Positions 34,011 through 42,678 of a stretch of 64,000 bases of DNA are shown here, piece by piece. The first letter of the stretch is position 1; each line of letters opens with the position of its first letter. A program made the translations under genes and the position numbers. The DNA is taken from NCBI GenBank assembly GCA_945893145.1, contig CAMDDZ010000011.1, positions 25,262-89,261 of the forward strand, given 5' to 3'. Under the pieces are notes generated by a model. It saw only the letters and a program-made list of their open reading frames with translations. It did not search any database and was not told the DNA's origin. The stretch is from Rhodoplanes serenus. Its GTDB lineage: Bacteria; Pseudomonadota; Alphaproteobacteria; Rhizobiales; Xanthobacteraceae.

Positions 34011-35350
34011 CACACGGCCTCTGCGGTGAGGTAGCTGACCCAAGCCTCGAACTGTATCCGCATCGGCATTTCGCTCGCCGCGCCCGAAATGCTGCCGTCC
34101 TGGCTGCGCCGGTCTGTGCCGATGCCGCGCGAGAAATCGATCCACGGTCCGACGTCACGGGTCAGTCCTTGCTGGCAGCGCTCCAGCATCTCCACGTCGT
34201 CGGAGAAGATCATCGACATCGGCGAACCGAGCGTGCTGAGGAAGCGCACCGCGCGGTGGAACATCTCGTCTGGCGCTCCCTTCAGGCGGAAGCAATGGAT
34301 GTGCACCAAAGTCCTGTCGACCGACAGCGGAACGGTGACACGCATCTGCTGGTATTGCGCGTTCAACACCAGGTTTGGGTAGATGATGTTGTTGAACCGG
34401 TTCATGGCGAGCACCTGCGCGGTGCGCTCGGGTCCCAGCCTGGCGGTCAATGCGGCACGATAGCGAGCTACCACGGGATCGGCGTCTTGGCTCGCCAGCA
34501 CGCCCTTGCTGTAGATGTTGTTCATATATGCGTGGCCGCCCGAAAACCCATTGAGCTGGATGCCCTCCCATTCGGCGGTGCCGAAGCCGTTCGCCAACAG
34601 CATTTCGCGAGTCTGGTCCTGGTCGAGGAGTGAAGCATTGGCAGGCGCGCGGCGGGCCGGTGCAACCGATGAGTTGTGCACAAAGCTCGGGTGGAAGATG
34701 TCGGCGGCGTTCTCCAGATGCAGCTTCCAGTTTCCCTGATACTCCAGCGTGAAGCTTGAATCCGCGATCTCGATCTCGCCATCGGGGGCGCGATCCACCA
34801 GATTGTCGATGACCTTGACCATCGGGCCGAGGTGCAGGACCAACGGCGCGGGATTTTCATTCAGAGTGGCAAACACGAAGCCGCGATAAACAGCGACGCG
34901 GCCGACGCGCTGCATGTGGTTCTGCGGATCGTCGAGGCTGAACGCCTCGGGATAGCTTTTGCGATGCGGCACCGAGTCCAATGAACCATCCGGCCGAAAC
35001 GACCATGCATGATAGGGGCAGCTAAACACCTTGGCGTTGCCGTGATCGACCATGCAGATGCGCGCACCGCGATGCGGGCAGCGGTTCTGCAGCACATAGA
35101 TATTGCCGTCGGTGTGGCGGGTGACCAGGATTTCGTAGGCGGCGAGCCGCGTGCGGACGAAGTCGCCCGGCTTTCGCAGTTGGCTCTCGTGCGCGACGTA
35201 GATCCACAGCCGGCTAAAGATGCGCTCCTGCTCAAGTTGGAACACAGCCGCGTCCGCGTAAGCGCGGCGATGCACGTGGTCCGGCCGCACCAGGCTTCGG
35301 ATGTCATCGGATGTGATTGGTGAGGCGGACTTGTCCATTTCATGTCCCAT
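34010..35350 (-). CDS. Aromatic ring-hydroxylating dioxygenase, large (alpha) subunit
   Basis: 446 residues. The Rieske cluster ligands are Cys91-x-His93 and Cys111-x-x-His114 (CPHRGA, CPYHAW). The mononuclear iron site is Asn214-x-x-Asp217-x-x-His220-x4-His225 (ENAADIFHPSFVH), with Asp217 as the bridging residue between subunits. It inserts O2 into an aromatic ring or demethylates. No dedicated reductase is present; the small Rieske protein at 30297-30677 might be its ferredoxin. It starts ten bases after the TarD-like gene in the long minus operon. Confidence 0.94.
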   Translation of the reverse strand: MGHEMDKSASPITSDDIRSLVRPDHVHRRAYADAAVFQLEQERIFSRLWIYVAHESQLRKPGDFVRTRLAAYEILVTRHTDGNIYVLQNRCPHRGARICMVDHGNAKVFSCPYHAWSFRPDGSLDSVPHRKSYPEAFSLDDPQNHMQRVGRVAVYRGFVFATLNENPAPLVLHLGPMVKVIDNLVDRAPDGEIEIADSSFTLEYQGNWKLHLENAADIFHPSFVHNSSVAPARRAPANASLLDQDQTREMLLANGFGTAEWEGIQLNGFSGGHAYMNNIYSKGVLASQDADPVVARYRAALTARLGPERTAQVLAMNRFNNIIYPNLVLNAQYQQMRVTVPLSVDRTLVHIHCFRLKGAPDEMFHRAVRFLSTLGSPMSMIFSDDVEMLERCQQGLTRDVGPWIDFSRGIGTDRRSQDGSISGAASEMPMRIQFEAWVSYLTAEAV

Positions 35351-35360
35351 GCGAAGCGTT

Positions 35361-36524
35361 TCAGTTCAGAAGACCGCCGAAGACTTCGGAAAAAACGGAG
35401 GTCCGCTCGAACCCGGCACCGGGAGTGTCCGGGAGCGTGGCTAGACCATCGTTGACCGGGACGCCGGCGGTGAGCTTTCCAAACAGCGTCGAGGTGTCCA
35501 TCGCCACCTCCGCCAGTCCCAGGCCAAGGCCCGCGACAACGTGCATCGCCAGCAGATGCCCAGCATGCGGCGCGCAGCGCTCGCGGCGCCAGCCATGCTG
35601 GCCGAGATCGTCGAGGATGCGCAAATATTCCACGATGCCGTAGCTGAGCGAGATGTCGAACTGCAAGATGTCGCGATCCGGCCGTAGCCCGGCGTGGCGC
35701 AGGAGATTTCGCGCATCGTCGCGCGAGAACAGATTCTCACCGGTCGCAAGAGCAAATGGACTTTGCGCCGCGATGTCGCGATGCAGCTCGAAGTCGAGCG
35801 GATGAACCGGCTCCTCGATCCAGGACAGTGGGTAGGGCTTGAGTGCGTCGAGGTATTGGATCGTCTTGTCGCGGTCGAACGTGCCGCTGCCGTCGACGGC
35901 GAGACTCATACTGCGCTCAAGCAGGCCGATCACGGCTTCAACGCGTTTGATGTCGGAAGCCAGACTCGCGCCGCCGATCTTGATTTTGAAGCGGCGATGG
36001 CCCTGACCGATGGCGCGGCGGACGTCGTCGCGCAGCGCGTCGATATCGTTCGCGGGACGGTAGTGGCCACCACTGGCATAGATCGCGATCGTAGCACTGG
36101 CATTGGCATGGCCGTGCTGTGTCGCCAGCAGGCTCCACAGCGGCTCGTCTGTGGCCTTGGCGGCAAGGTCCCACAGCGCCGCGTCAATCAGGCCGACCGC
36201 GCCCGAACGCTCGCCATGGCCACCCGGCTTCTCGTCCTTCATCAGGATAGCCCAGGCGCGATGCGGGTCGATGCCGCCATTGTCGTTCGCGTAATCGTTC
36301 GGATCGGCGGCCAGGAGGCGAGGAATAAAACGCTCGCGCAGCAGGCCGCCATGTCCGTAGCGGCCGATCGAGTCGAACGCCAATCCGATCAGCGGCTTGC
36401 CGTCCTTCTTTGCATCGGTGTGCACCGCGATGACGCTTGCGGTCATAGCGTCGAAGCTGATGCTCGCGTTCCGCGTGGCCGACGACAGTTCGACGGTCCG
36501 TTCTCTGATGGCGACGATGCGCAT
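35361..36524 (-). CDS. Enolase-superfamily dehydratase, D-tartrate dehydratase (TarD)-like
   Basis: 387 residues. It shares with the Bradyrhizobium D-tartrate dehydratase the stretches GRYGHGGLLRERF, EKPGGHGERS, TGENLFSRDDARNLLRHAGL and RPDRDILQFD as I recall that protein. Superfamily residues seen are the KIKIG lysine pair near residue 178, Asp in AVDGSG, Glu in WIEEP, Glu in TGENLF, and the catalytic His in APHAGH. It should dehydrate an alpha-hydroxy acid. The ATG overlaps the VOC stop (TGATG). With a ring-hydroxylating oxygenase downstream, the true substrate may be a hydroxylated acid other than tartrate. Confidence 0.85.
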   Translation of the reverse strand: MRIVAIRERTVELSSATRNASISFDAMTASVIAVHTDAKKDGKPLIGLAFDSIGRYGHGGLLRERFIPRLLAADPNDYANDNGGIDPHRAWAILMKDEKPGGHGERSGAVGLIDAALWDLAAKATDEPLWSLLATQHGHANASATIAIYASGGHYRPANDIDALRDDVRRAIGQGHRRFKIKIGGASLASDIKRVEAVIGLLERSMSLAVDGSGTFDRDKTIQYLDALKPYPLSWIEEPVHPLDFELHRDIAAQSPFALATGENLFSRDDARNLLRHAGLRPDRDILQFDISLSYGIVEYLRILDDLGQHGWRRERCAPHAGHLLAMHVVAGLGLGLAEVAMDTSTLFGKLTAGVPVNDGLATLPDTPGAGFERTSVFSEVFGGLLN

Positions 36525-36922
36525 CAGCTCTCTTTGGCTTGCCGCCAATCGTGCGCCGACACGTCGAACACAATACCGTTGATGTCTTTGAATTTTTTTT
36601 CTGCGTCGACGCCAGGATAACTCGGTAGTTGCATGAAGAATTCGCCGCCATGAGTCTTGATTTTCTTCTCGGTCGCGGTTTCGTCGTCGACCACAAAGCC
36701 GAAGTGATGCAGTCCCGCCCATTCCGGGCCGCCTTTGCCGCCCTTGGTGCCTTCCGGAAAATGCAACAGGGTGAGGTTCATGATGCCATCCGACAACGAG
36801 ATGGCGTTGCCGATCGGGCTATCCACCTTGTTGACGCGCTTGAGCTCAAAGACGTTCTCGTAGAACGCCGCGGCCTTCTCAAGGTCGGGGACCTGGATGG
36901 CAATGTGCCTGATCTTAGCCAT
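36524..36922 (-). CDS. VOC-family protein (glyoxalase/extradiol dioxygenase fold)
   Basis: 132 residues comprising the two paired beta-alpha-beta modules of the vicinal oxygen chelate fold: IRHIAIQVPDLEKAAAFYENVF at the start and GLHHFGFVVDDE near residue 69. Candidate metal ligands are His7, His72 or 73 and a C-terminal acidic residue. Too small for a classical extradiol dioxygenase; lyase or isomerase activity is possible. The 109-base gap upstream (36923-37031) shows no gene. Confidence 0.88.
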   Translation of the reverse strand: MAKIRHIAIQVPDLEKAAAFYENVFELKRVNKVDSPIGNAISLSDGIMNLTLLHFPEGTKGGKGGPEWAGLHHFGFVVDDETATEKKIKTHGGEFFMQLPSYPGVDAEKKFKDINGIVFDVSAHDWRQAKES

Positions 36923-37031
36923 GGTGCGCTCCGCTGAATGACCGGCCCGATGGGGGACAGTTTAGTGCCCGACCGGCGACAAAACTAGCATCCGGCCGCG
37001 TCGATGCCGGCCTTGGCAACATGGTGCGCCG

Positions 37032-37832
37032 TCACTTCGCAGCCGCCGCGACCAGTGCCAGCACGCGCAATGGGCTGCCCGAGCCCTGTTTGATCTTCAG
37101 TGGAGCCGCGATGATGATGGCGCCCTTGGGCGGCAGCAGATCGAGATTGGTCAAGCATTGCAGGCCGAACCGGCCCTTGCCGTGCATGTAAAAGTGCGCC
37201 GGATAGGGCGGATTGAAGTGATGGCCTTGGCCGAAATCGGTGCCGATCGTCTCGGTGCCGAAGCCATGCACGTCGCGCGCTTCGACGAACCACTTCACGA
37301 CCGCGGGCTCCGGGCCCGGCGTGTGTGCGCCGTCGTCGCGGAGCCCGGCGTAGTCGGGGTAGCTCCGCTTCGACCAGTCGGTGCGCAACAGTACCCAGCT
37401 TCCCGGCTCAATTTGGCCGTGGTGCGCCTCCCATTGCTTGACGAACGGGATCGTCAGCGCGAAATCCGGATTGGCGGCACATTCTTTCGAGCAGTCGATC
37501 ACGCAGGCCGGCGCAATAAATTTGCGGACATCGATGGTGTCGACGGCGTTTTCCGGCAGGTCCTTGCCGGAAATCCAGTGGATCGGTGCGTCGAAATGCG
37601 TGCCGGTGTGTTCGCCCAGGCTGATGTTGTTCCAGTACCAGGCCGGGCCCCGCTCGTCGTAGCGCGACACCTCCTCGATGCGGAACGGGGCGCACTGCCC
37701 AAGTTCGGGCGGCAGCACGATAGTCGGAAACTCCTGCGCCAGGGTCTGCGTCAGATCGATGACGCGGACGTCGCCGCTCGACACGGCGCGGGCGAAGGCG
37801 AGGAGATCGATCGGCGCCACATGATCGGCCAT
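37032..37832 (-). CDS. Cyclase/kynurenine formamidase-family hydrolase
   Basis: 266 residues with the diagnostic metal motif HTGTHFDAPIH (residues 75-85) and a second part GTDFGQGHHFNPPYPAHFYMHGKG. The family hydrolyses N-formylkynurenine, isatin or cyclic imide-type bonds. ATG 37832 is placed five bases before the DUF35-SDR stop region, within the operon. Length is normal for the longer cyclase subgroup. Confidence 0.9.
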   Translation of the reverse strand: MADHVAPIDLLAFARAVSSGDVRVIDLTQTLAQEFPTIVLPPELGQCAPFRIEEVSRYDERGPAWYWNNISLGEHTGTHFDAPIHWISGKDLPENAVDTIDVRKFIAPACVIDCSKECAANPDFALTIPFVKQWEAHHGQIEPGSWVLLRTDWSKRSYPDYAGLRDDGAHTPGPEPAVVKWFVEARDVHGFGTETIGTDFGQGHHFNPPYPAHFYMHGKGRFGLQCLTNLDLLPPKGAIIIAAPLKIKQGSGSPLRVLALVAAAAK

Positions 37833-37836
37833 GGTT

Positions 37837-39078
37837 TCAGCCCGCCATCTCGCGCTCAAGCGCTTTGGGATTGACCGCAAGCCGTGCCCGAACGTCCTCG
37901 GCAACATCGCCGACGAACACATCCTCGACGCCCTGCTTGAGCGCGCGAATGACCGCGTTGGCGAGCGCCGCCGGCGTCACCTTGGGCGGCGGCACGGTCT
38001 GAAACCATTCGGTATCGAGCGGGCCAAACATCACGTTCACGACCTTCACGCCGCCAGGGCGCAGCTCCGCGCGCATGCATTGCGCCGCTGAGAGACAGGC
38101 TGCCTCGGCCGCCGAATAGCTGCCGAACTCAGGCCAGTTCATCAGCGCATGGACCGACAGGAGATTGACGAAGGCCGTGGCCGAGTTGACGCCGTCGGCG
38201 CCGCGCGAGCGCAGCACTGGACCGAATGCCTGTGCGAGGCGCAGCAACCCGAAATAGCGGATGTCCATCTCTTCGCGAGCGATGGTCATGCCATGGCGGC
38301 CGACAATGCCGCCGGCGCGGACATGCTCCGCGGTGTTGACCACGATGTCGATGCGCGCGCCGTTCTGTTCGGCCTGCTCGGTGACGGATTCGGTGTCGGT
38401 GATGTCGAGCGGTATGATCTCGACGCGCTCGATCTTGCGCAGCGTATCGAGGCCGGGAAACGGCTTCCAGACGTTGGCCAGACCGACGAATACGATTCCG
38501 GCGCCGGCATCGGAGAACGTCTTTGCCATGGCCTGGCCCACCACGCTGCGGCCGTCGGTGATCAGCACGCGGCGAAATTTCGGGTCGCAGGTCATTTCGC
38601 GCAGATGAGGATCGTCGGCCATATTCTGGGTGTCCTTCTCCGGCAGCGCGATGGCGACCGCCGAGCCGCTCCTGTCGAGCTTGAATTCGAGCCGAACCCG
38701 GCCGCTCTCGACCACATCGCCATGCAGGTGCGCCACAACGATCGGGCCGGCGTCAAGCTTGACGGCGCCGACCCGCCACGGCATTCGTTCGCGAAAGTAG
38801 GGGTCGGTCGAGGTCTGGACTGTCGTTTCAGCAAGCAGCGTGCCGCCGTTGGCGACGTCGCGGAACGGCAGCCGCGCCGAGAGGCATGACGGGCAGGCGT
38901 CGCGTGGCGGATAGACTACGGCGCCGCAGTCGAGACAGGTCTGCAAGGCGAAGCGGCCTTCCGCCGCAGCGGCGGTCAGGCCGTGTGCGGTGCGGCTGCG
39001 CGTGCCCTGCGGCGATAACGGCAGCCGCGTGCGCTTGAGCGGATTCTTGCGCTTGGGGCGGACGAGCGGTTCGGTCAC
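37837..39078 (-). CDS. DUF35 zinc-ribbon/OB-fold protein fused to a degenerate SDR domain
   Basis: 413 residues in two parts. Residues 1-150 are a DUF35 module: zinc ribbon Cys48-x2-Cys51 and Cys62-x2-Cys65, then an OB fold (VANGGTLLAETTV, WRVGAVKL). Residues 168-400 are a short-chain dehydrogenase-like Rossmann domain (RVLITDGRSVVGQAMAKTFSDAG; NLLSVHALMNWPEFGSYSAAEAA). In the SDR active site Ser308 and Tyr321 are kept, but the Lys four residues after Tyr is Glu325, and the glycine motif is irregular, so ordinary dehydrogenase activity is doubtful. DUF35 proteins act with thiolase-like partners, and the thiolase-like gene overlaps its start by four bases. Confidence 0.86.
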   Translation of the reverse strand: MTEPLVRPKRKNPLKRTRLPLSPQGTRSRTAHGLTAAAAEGRFALQTCLDCGAVVYPPRDACPSCLSARLPFRDVANGGTLLAETTVQTSTDPYFRERMPWRVGAVKLDAGPIVVAHLHGDVVESGRVRLEFKLDRSGSAVAIALPEKDTQNMADDPHLREMTCDPKFRRVLITDGRSVVGQAMAKTFSDAGAGIVFVGLANVWKPFPGLDTLRKIERVEIIPLDITDTESVTEQAEQNGARIDIVVNTAEHVRAGGIVGRHGMTIAREEMDIRYFGLLRLAQAFGPVLRSRGADGVNSATAFVNLLSVHALMNWPEFGSYSAAEAACLSAAQCMRAELRPGGVKVVNVMFGPLDTEWFQTVPPPKVTPAALANAVIRALKQGVEDVFVGDVAEDVRARLAVNPKALEREMAG

Positions 39079-40253
39079 GCGGCCCTCGCGAGAACGGCGG
39101 CGCAGGACGACAGTCCGCGATCGTAATTGATCATGCCGAAGCCGGAAACCAAGCCGATCCTGGCGTCGGGCACCTGCGTGCCAATCGGCTTGCCGATCAG
39201 CTGGTGCATCGCTTCGGTGAGGCCGAGGAAGCCGCCGCCAGCGCCTGCTTGCCCAACCGAAAGCTGCCCGCCCGACGTGTTGTGCGGGAATGTACCCTCG
39301 TTGGTGAAGCTGTGCGTGCGCACGAAGTCCGGCCCTTCGCCTTTCTTGCAGAAGCCGGTGTCCTCGATCTGCATCATCATGATGACCGGATAGTCGTCAT
39401 AGGTCTCGACGAAATCCACATCCTTCGGCTTCAACCCGGCCATCGACCACAGCTCGTCGGCATCGAGCGCCCAGCCGCCACGGACCTGGATCGGATCGGT
39501 CGGATAGGCGTTGTGGCGCTCGACGGTTGACAGAATCCGGATGGCCGGCAGGTCAAGCGATTTGGCGATGTCCTCGCGGCACACCAGAAATGCCTCGGCG
39601 CCGGCGCAGGGCATTACGCAGTCGAACAGATGGATCGGATCGGCGATCGGTCGCGCCGACATGTATTCGTCGAGGGTGAGCTTCCGCTTCATCATCGCGT
39701 GGGGAATCGACAGTGCGTTGTCTCGTTGCGCGATGCAGAGCTTGGCGAAGTCCTCGCGTCTCGCGCCATAGCGGTTCATGTAGTTCTTGGTGATCAGCGC
39801 GAACGAAGCATTCGCCCCACCGGACCCGTAGGGATAGACCGCATCCTGGGCGAAGCGGGAGAACGTCGAAAGCGTTTTGCGAAACGAATCGACATGGTTG
39901 GTGTCGCCGCCGACGCAGGCGACAATCTCGGCGTCGCCGGCCTGCACCGCCCGCGCGGCGCGCCGCAATGCCACGATGCCGCTCGCGCCGCCGAATGGAA
40001 TGTGATCGAGCCAGCGCGGGGTGAGCCCAAAATGCTGAGTTAGGCCGACGGCGGTGTCCGGCGCGATAGTGAAGCTCGACGCGGCGAACCCGTCGATGTC
40101 GCTCGGGCGCAAGCCCGCGGCCTTGATCAGCGCATGAAGCGCGCGGCCGATCCACCATTGTGCGCTGTTGGTCGAATAGCGCCGGTAGGGAATCGTGACC
40201 GGCGCGCAGGCAACGACACCGTCATAGGGTTTCCGGGTCATGCCCGATGCCAT
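39075..40253 (-). CDS. Thiolase-like protein (SCP-x / acetyl-CoA acetyltransferase-related, non-canonical)
   Basis: 392 residues of the thiolase fold. At the site of the catalytic Cys the sequence is PFGGASGIVALRRAARAV, with no Cys, and the C-terminal GHP motif reads SGGQLSVGQAGAGGGF. These changes are typical of thiolase-like proteins paired with DUF35 partners, some of which act as retro-aldolases on CoA thioesters instead of thiolases. The neighbouring DUF35-SDR fusion and acyl-CoA ligase support action on an acyl-CoA. It is the first gene of the long minus operon. Confidence 0.88.
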   Translation of the reverse strand: MASGMTRKPYDGVVACAPVTIPYRRYSTNSAQWWIGRALHALIKAAGLRPSDIDGFAASSFTIAPDTAVGLTQHFGLTPRWLDHIPFGGASGIVALRRAARAVQAGDAEIVACVGGDTNHVDSFRKTLSTFSRFAQDAVYPYGSGGANASFALITKNYMNRYGARREDFAKLCIAQRDNALSIPHAMMKRKLTLDEYMSARPIADPIHLFDCVMPCAGAEAFLVCREDIAKSLDLPAIRILSTVERHNAYPTDPIQVRGGWALDADELWSMAGLKPKDVDFVETYDDYPVIMMMQIEDTGFCKKGEGPDFVRTHSFTNEGTFPHNTSGGQLSVGQAGAGGGFLGLTEAMHQLIGKPIGTQVPDARIGLVSGFGMINYDRGLSSCAAVLARAA

Positions 40254-40327
40254 GCTGTCACCACGCCCATTTGCTAGTTTAGTATAAAGCCTCTGCTAGG
40301 CAACGCTCGCAAGGCGAACTGACGGCT
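40254..40327. promoter_or_regulatory. Divergent promoter region of thiolase-like and acyl-CoA ligase genes
   Basis: This 74-base region separates two divergent starts. It contains TATAAA (plus) and TATACT (minus) -10-like boxes around 40282-40288, and CTGCTAGGCAAC (40293-40304), which recurs exactly in the divergent region at 53713-53724. Clear -35 boxes are lacking. Confidence 0.4.
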
Positions 40328-41974
40328 ATGGAATCGAAATCGGCATCGGTGTTGCGAGCCCAGTGGTCGAGCTCATTCACTCCGGTGGACCGCACGCTGC
40401 CGGCGATGCTCAGGCGCCAGGCCGAAAGGCATGCTTCGGCGCCGCTGGTCAGCGCCGGCGAGACGAGTTGGAGCTATGCCGGCGCCCGCGACGCGGTTGC
40501 GTGCTTTGCCGGTACGCTGCGTGCCTCGGGCATCAATCCGGGCGACCGTGTCGCAATCATCTGCGGCAATCGGATCGAGTTTCTCGAAATCCTGCTTGGC
40601 TGTGCCTGGCTGGGCGCCGTTGCGGTGCCGATCAATGTCGCGTCGCGCGGGCCACAGCTCCAGCACATCCTGTCGAATTGTGGCGCCCGGCTGCTGGTGA
40701 TGGAAGCGGCCCATGCCGGCAACCTTGCGATGCTGGATGCCAAGGAGCTTGCCGTCGAGACCATCTGGCTCATTGATGGCCCGGCGGATGTTGGCCTGGG
40801 CTCCGCTGCCGTGACGGCAATGCCGCGCGGTGACGAGCCGATCGCGGCCGCAGCTGTGGCGCCCGGCGATCTCTCCTTGATCCTCTACACCTCCGGTACC
40901 ACCGGTCCGTCGAAGGGCGTCTGCTGCCCACACGCGCAATATTTCTGGTGGGCGGTCAACACTGCATCGTTGCTGCAACTGCGCGCCGACGACGTGCTCT
41001 GCACCAGCCTGCCGCTGTTTCACACCAATGCGCTTAACACCTTCTATCAGGCGCTTCTGACCGGCACCTGTGTGCGTTACGAAAAGAGGTTCTCAGCGTC
41101 CGGGTTCTTCCCATCGATGATGAATTCACGGGCGACGGTGACCTACCTGCTTGGCGCCATGGTGCCGATCCTGCTGTCGCGGCCGGTGGCGCCGGAGGAC
41201 AGAGCGCACAAGGTGCGGATCGCGCTCGCGCCCGGCGTTCCGGCTCAGTTCCATGAGCCGTTTACGCGGCGCACCGGCATTCGCCTGCTCGACGGCTGGG
41301 GCTCGACCGAGACCAATTTCGTTCTCGGCACCACGATCGAGCGTCAGGAGCCCGGCTTGATGGGGCCGGTGTTCGAGGGCTTCGGTGCGCGCGTGGTCGG
41401 CGACCAGGACCGGGACATTGCCGACGGAACGGCGGGCGAACTGATCGTGCGCAGCGACGAGCCGCTGGCCTTCGCCAACGAATACTTTCGCGCGCCCGAG
41501 AAAACCGCCGAGGCTTGGCGCGATGGCTGGTTTCACACAGGCGACCGGGTGGTCCGGCGGCCCGACGGCGCCTTTCGTTTTGTCGACCGGCTGAAGGACG
41601 CGATCCGTCGGCGTGGCGAGAACATCTCATCGTTCGAGGTCGAGCAGGTGCTGTTGAGCCATCCGGCGGTGGCGAACGCGGCGGCGTTTCCGGTGCGATC
41701 AGCGCTGGCGGAGGACGAGGTGATGGCGGCTGTCATCCTGCACCCCGACCGCGCGCTTGCCGAGGCCGAGCTGGTGGCGTTTTGTGAGCCGCGTCTGCCT
41801 TACTTCGCAGTGCCCCGCTATCTCGAATACGTGACGGAGCTGCCGGCGACCGAGAGTGGCAAGGTGCAGAAGTACAAGCTGCGCGAACGTGGTGTCACTG
41901 AGAAGACCTGGGACCGCGCCGCCGCGGATGCGCGGCCGTCGCGCTCGCAGCGGGCAGGGGATTCGAACCCATGA
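40328..41974 (+). CDS. AMP-dependent acyl-CoA synthetase/ligase
   Basis: 548 residues of the ANL superfamily. P-loop-like motif YTSGTTGPSKG (187-197), DGWGSTETNF near residue 325, hinge RRGENISSFEVEQ near 430 and C-terminal SGKVQKYKLRE with the adenylation Lys. It activates a carboxylate to its CoA thioester in the cytoplasm. Its stop overlaps the EthD-like start as ATGA. It probably feeds the thiolase-like/DUF35 system encoded divergently. Confidence 0.93.
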   Translation: MESKSASVLRAQWSSSFTPVDRTLPAMLRRQAERHASAPLVSAGETSWSYAGARDAVACFAGTLRASGINPGDRVAIICGNRIEFLEILLGCAWLGAVAVPINVASRGPQLQHILSNCGARLLVMEAAHAGNLAMLDAKELAVETIWLIDGPADVGLGSAAVTAMPRGDEPIAAAAVAPGDLSLILYTSGTTGPSKGVCCPHAQYFWWAVNTASLLQLRADDVLCTSLPLFHTNALNTFYQALLTGTCVRYEKRFSASGFFPSMMNSRATVTYLLGAMVPILLSRPVAPEDRAHKVRIALAPGVPAQFHEPFTRRTGIRLLDGWGSTETNFVLGTTIERQEPGLMGPVFEGFGARVVGDQDRDIADGTAGELIVRSDEPLAFANEYFRAPEKTAEAWRDGWFHTGDRVVRRPDGAFRFVDRLKDAIRRRGENISSFEVEQVLLSHPAVANAAAFPVRSALAEDEVMAAVILHPDRALAEAELVAFCEPRLPYFAVPRYLEYVTELPATESGKVQKYKLRERGVTEKTWDRAAADARPSRSQRAGDSNP

Positions 41975-42678
41975 GCGTATGCCTGTTCCTGACCTTTCGC
42001 TTTCCGGCTGCGCCGGCGGCCGCAGACGAGATAGTGAAGCTTGAGAAGGTTTTGCGCACCACGCCGAAGGTTCAGAAAGTCCTGATCCACACCTCGACCG
42101 ATGCGAGCGATCCTTATCTGAAGGACGCATCGCCGCCGCAGCTTGTGCTGCAGCTCTACTTCGGTGACGTTTTGGACCTTGAGGCTGTTTTGTCCCGCAA
42201 CGGCCACATCGGCATGCTCACATCACGCACCGAATTTCCGGTGATGGCCGCGGCCGACGTTGTCCAGCAGGCCATGATCGTGCGTCCCTTCGCGGTGCCG
42301 GCCCCCGCGTTGCAGACCGCGCGCGGTGCACCTTATTGCACCTATCTGGTGTCCTATGAGGGCGAGGCCGAGGACTTGAACGCTTGGCATAGCCACTATC
42401 TCGATCGGCACATCAAGCACATGGCCCGTTTCCCTGGCATCCGGGAACTCGAAGTTTATACCCGGCTCGACTGGGTCAGTTCGGTACCCTGGACCCGGTT
42501 GAATTTCATGCAGCGAAACAAAGTGGCGTTCGATAGTCCGGAGGCTCTGACGCAGGCGCTTCACTCGCCGGTGCGCCACGAGATGCGGGCCGACTACAAG
42601 ACCTTCCCGCTGTTCACGGGTCCGAACACGCACTACGCCATGGCAACCCGCGTGGTGCATCCGCGGGTGCCCGATTAA
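41971..42678 (+). CDS. EthD-like ferredoxin-fold protein
   Basis: 235 residues, with two alpha/beta ferredoxin-like halves. The second half carries the EthD pattern YEGEAEDLNAWHSHYLDRHIKHMARFPG near residues 130-155. EthD-type proteins accompany oxidative degradation genes but few have a known reaction. It is translationally coupled to the acyl-CoA ligase and overlaps the convergent MaoC gene by four bases. Confidence 0.78.
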   Translation: MSVCLFLTFRFPAAPAAADEIVKLEKVLRTTPKVQKVLIHTSTDASDPYLKDASPPQLVLQLYFGDVLDLEAVLSRNGHIGMLTSRTEFPVMAAADVVQQAMIVRPFAVPAPALQTARGAPYCTYLVSYEGEAEDLNAWHSHYLDRHIKHMARFPGIRELEVYTRLDWVSSVPWTRLNFMQRNKVAFDSPEALTQALHSPVRHEMRADYKTFPLFTGPNTHYAMATRVVHPRVPD

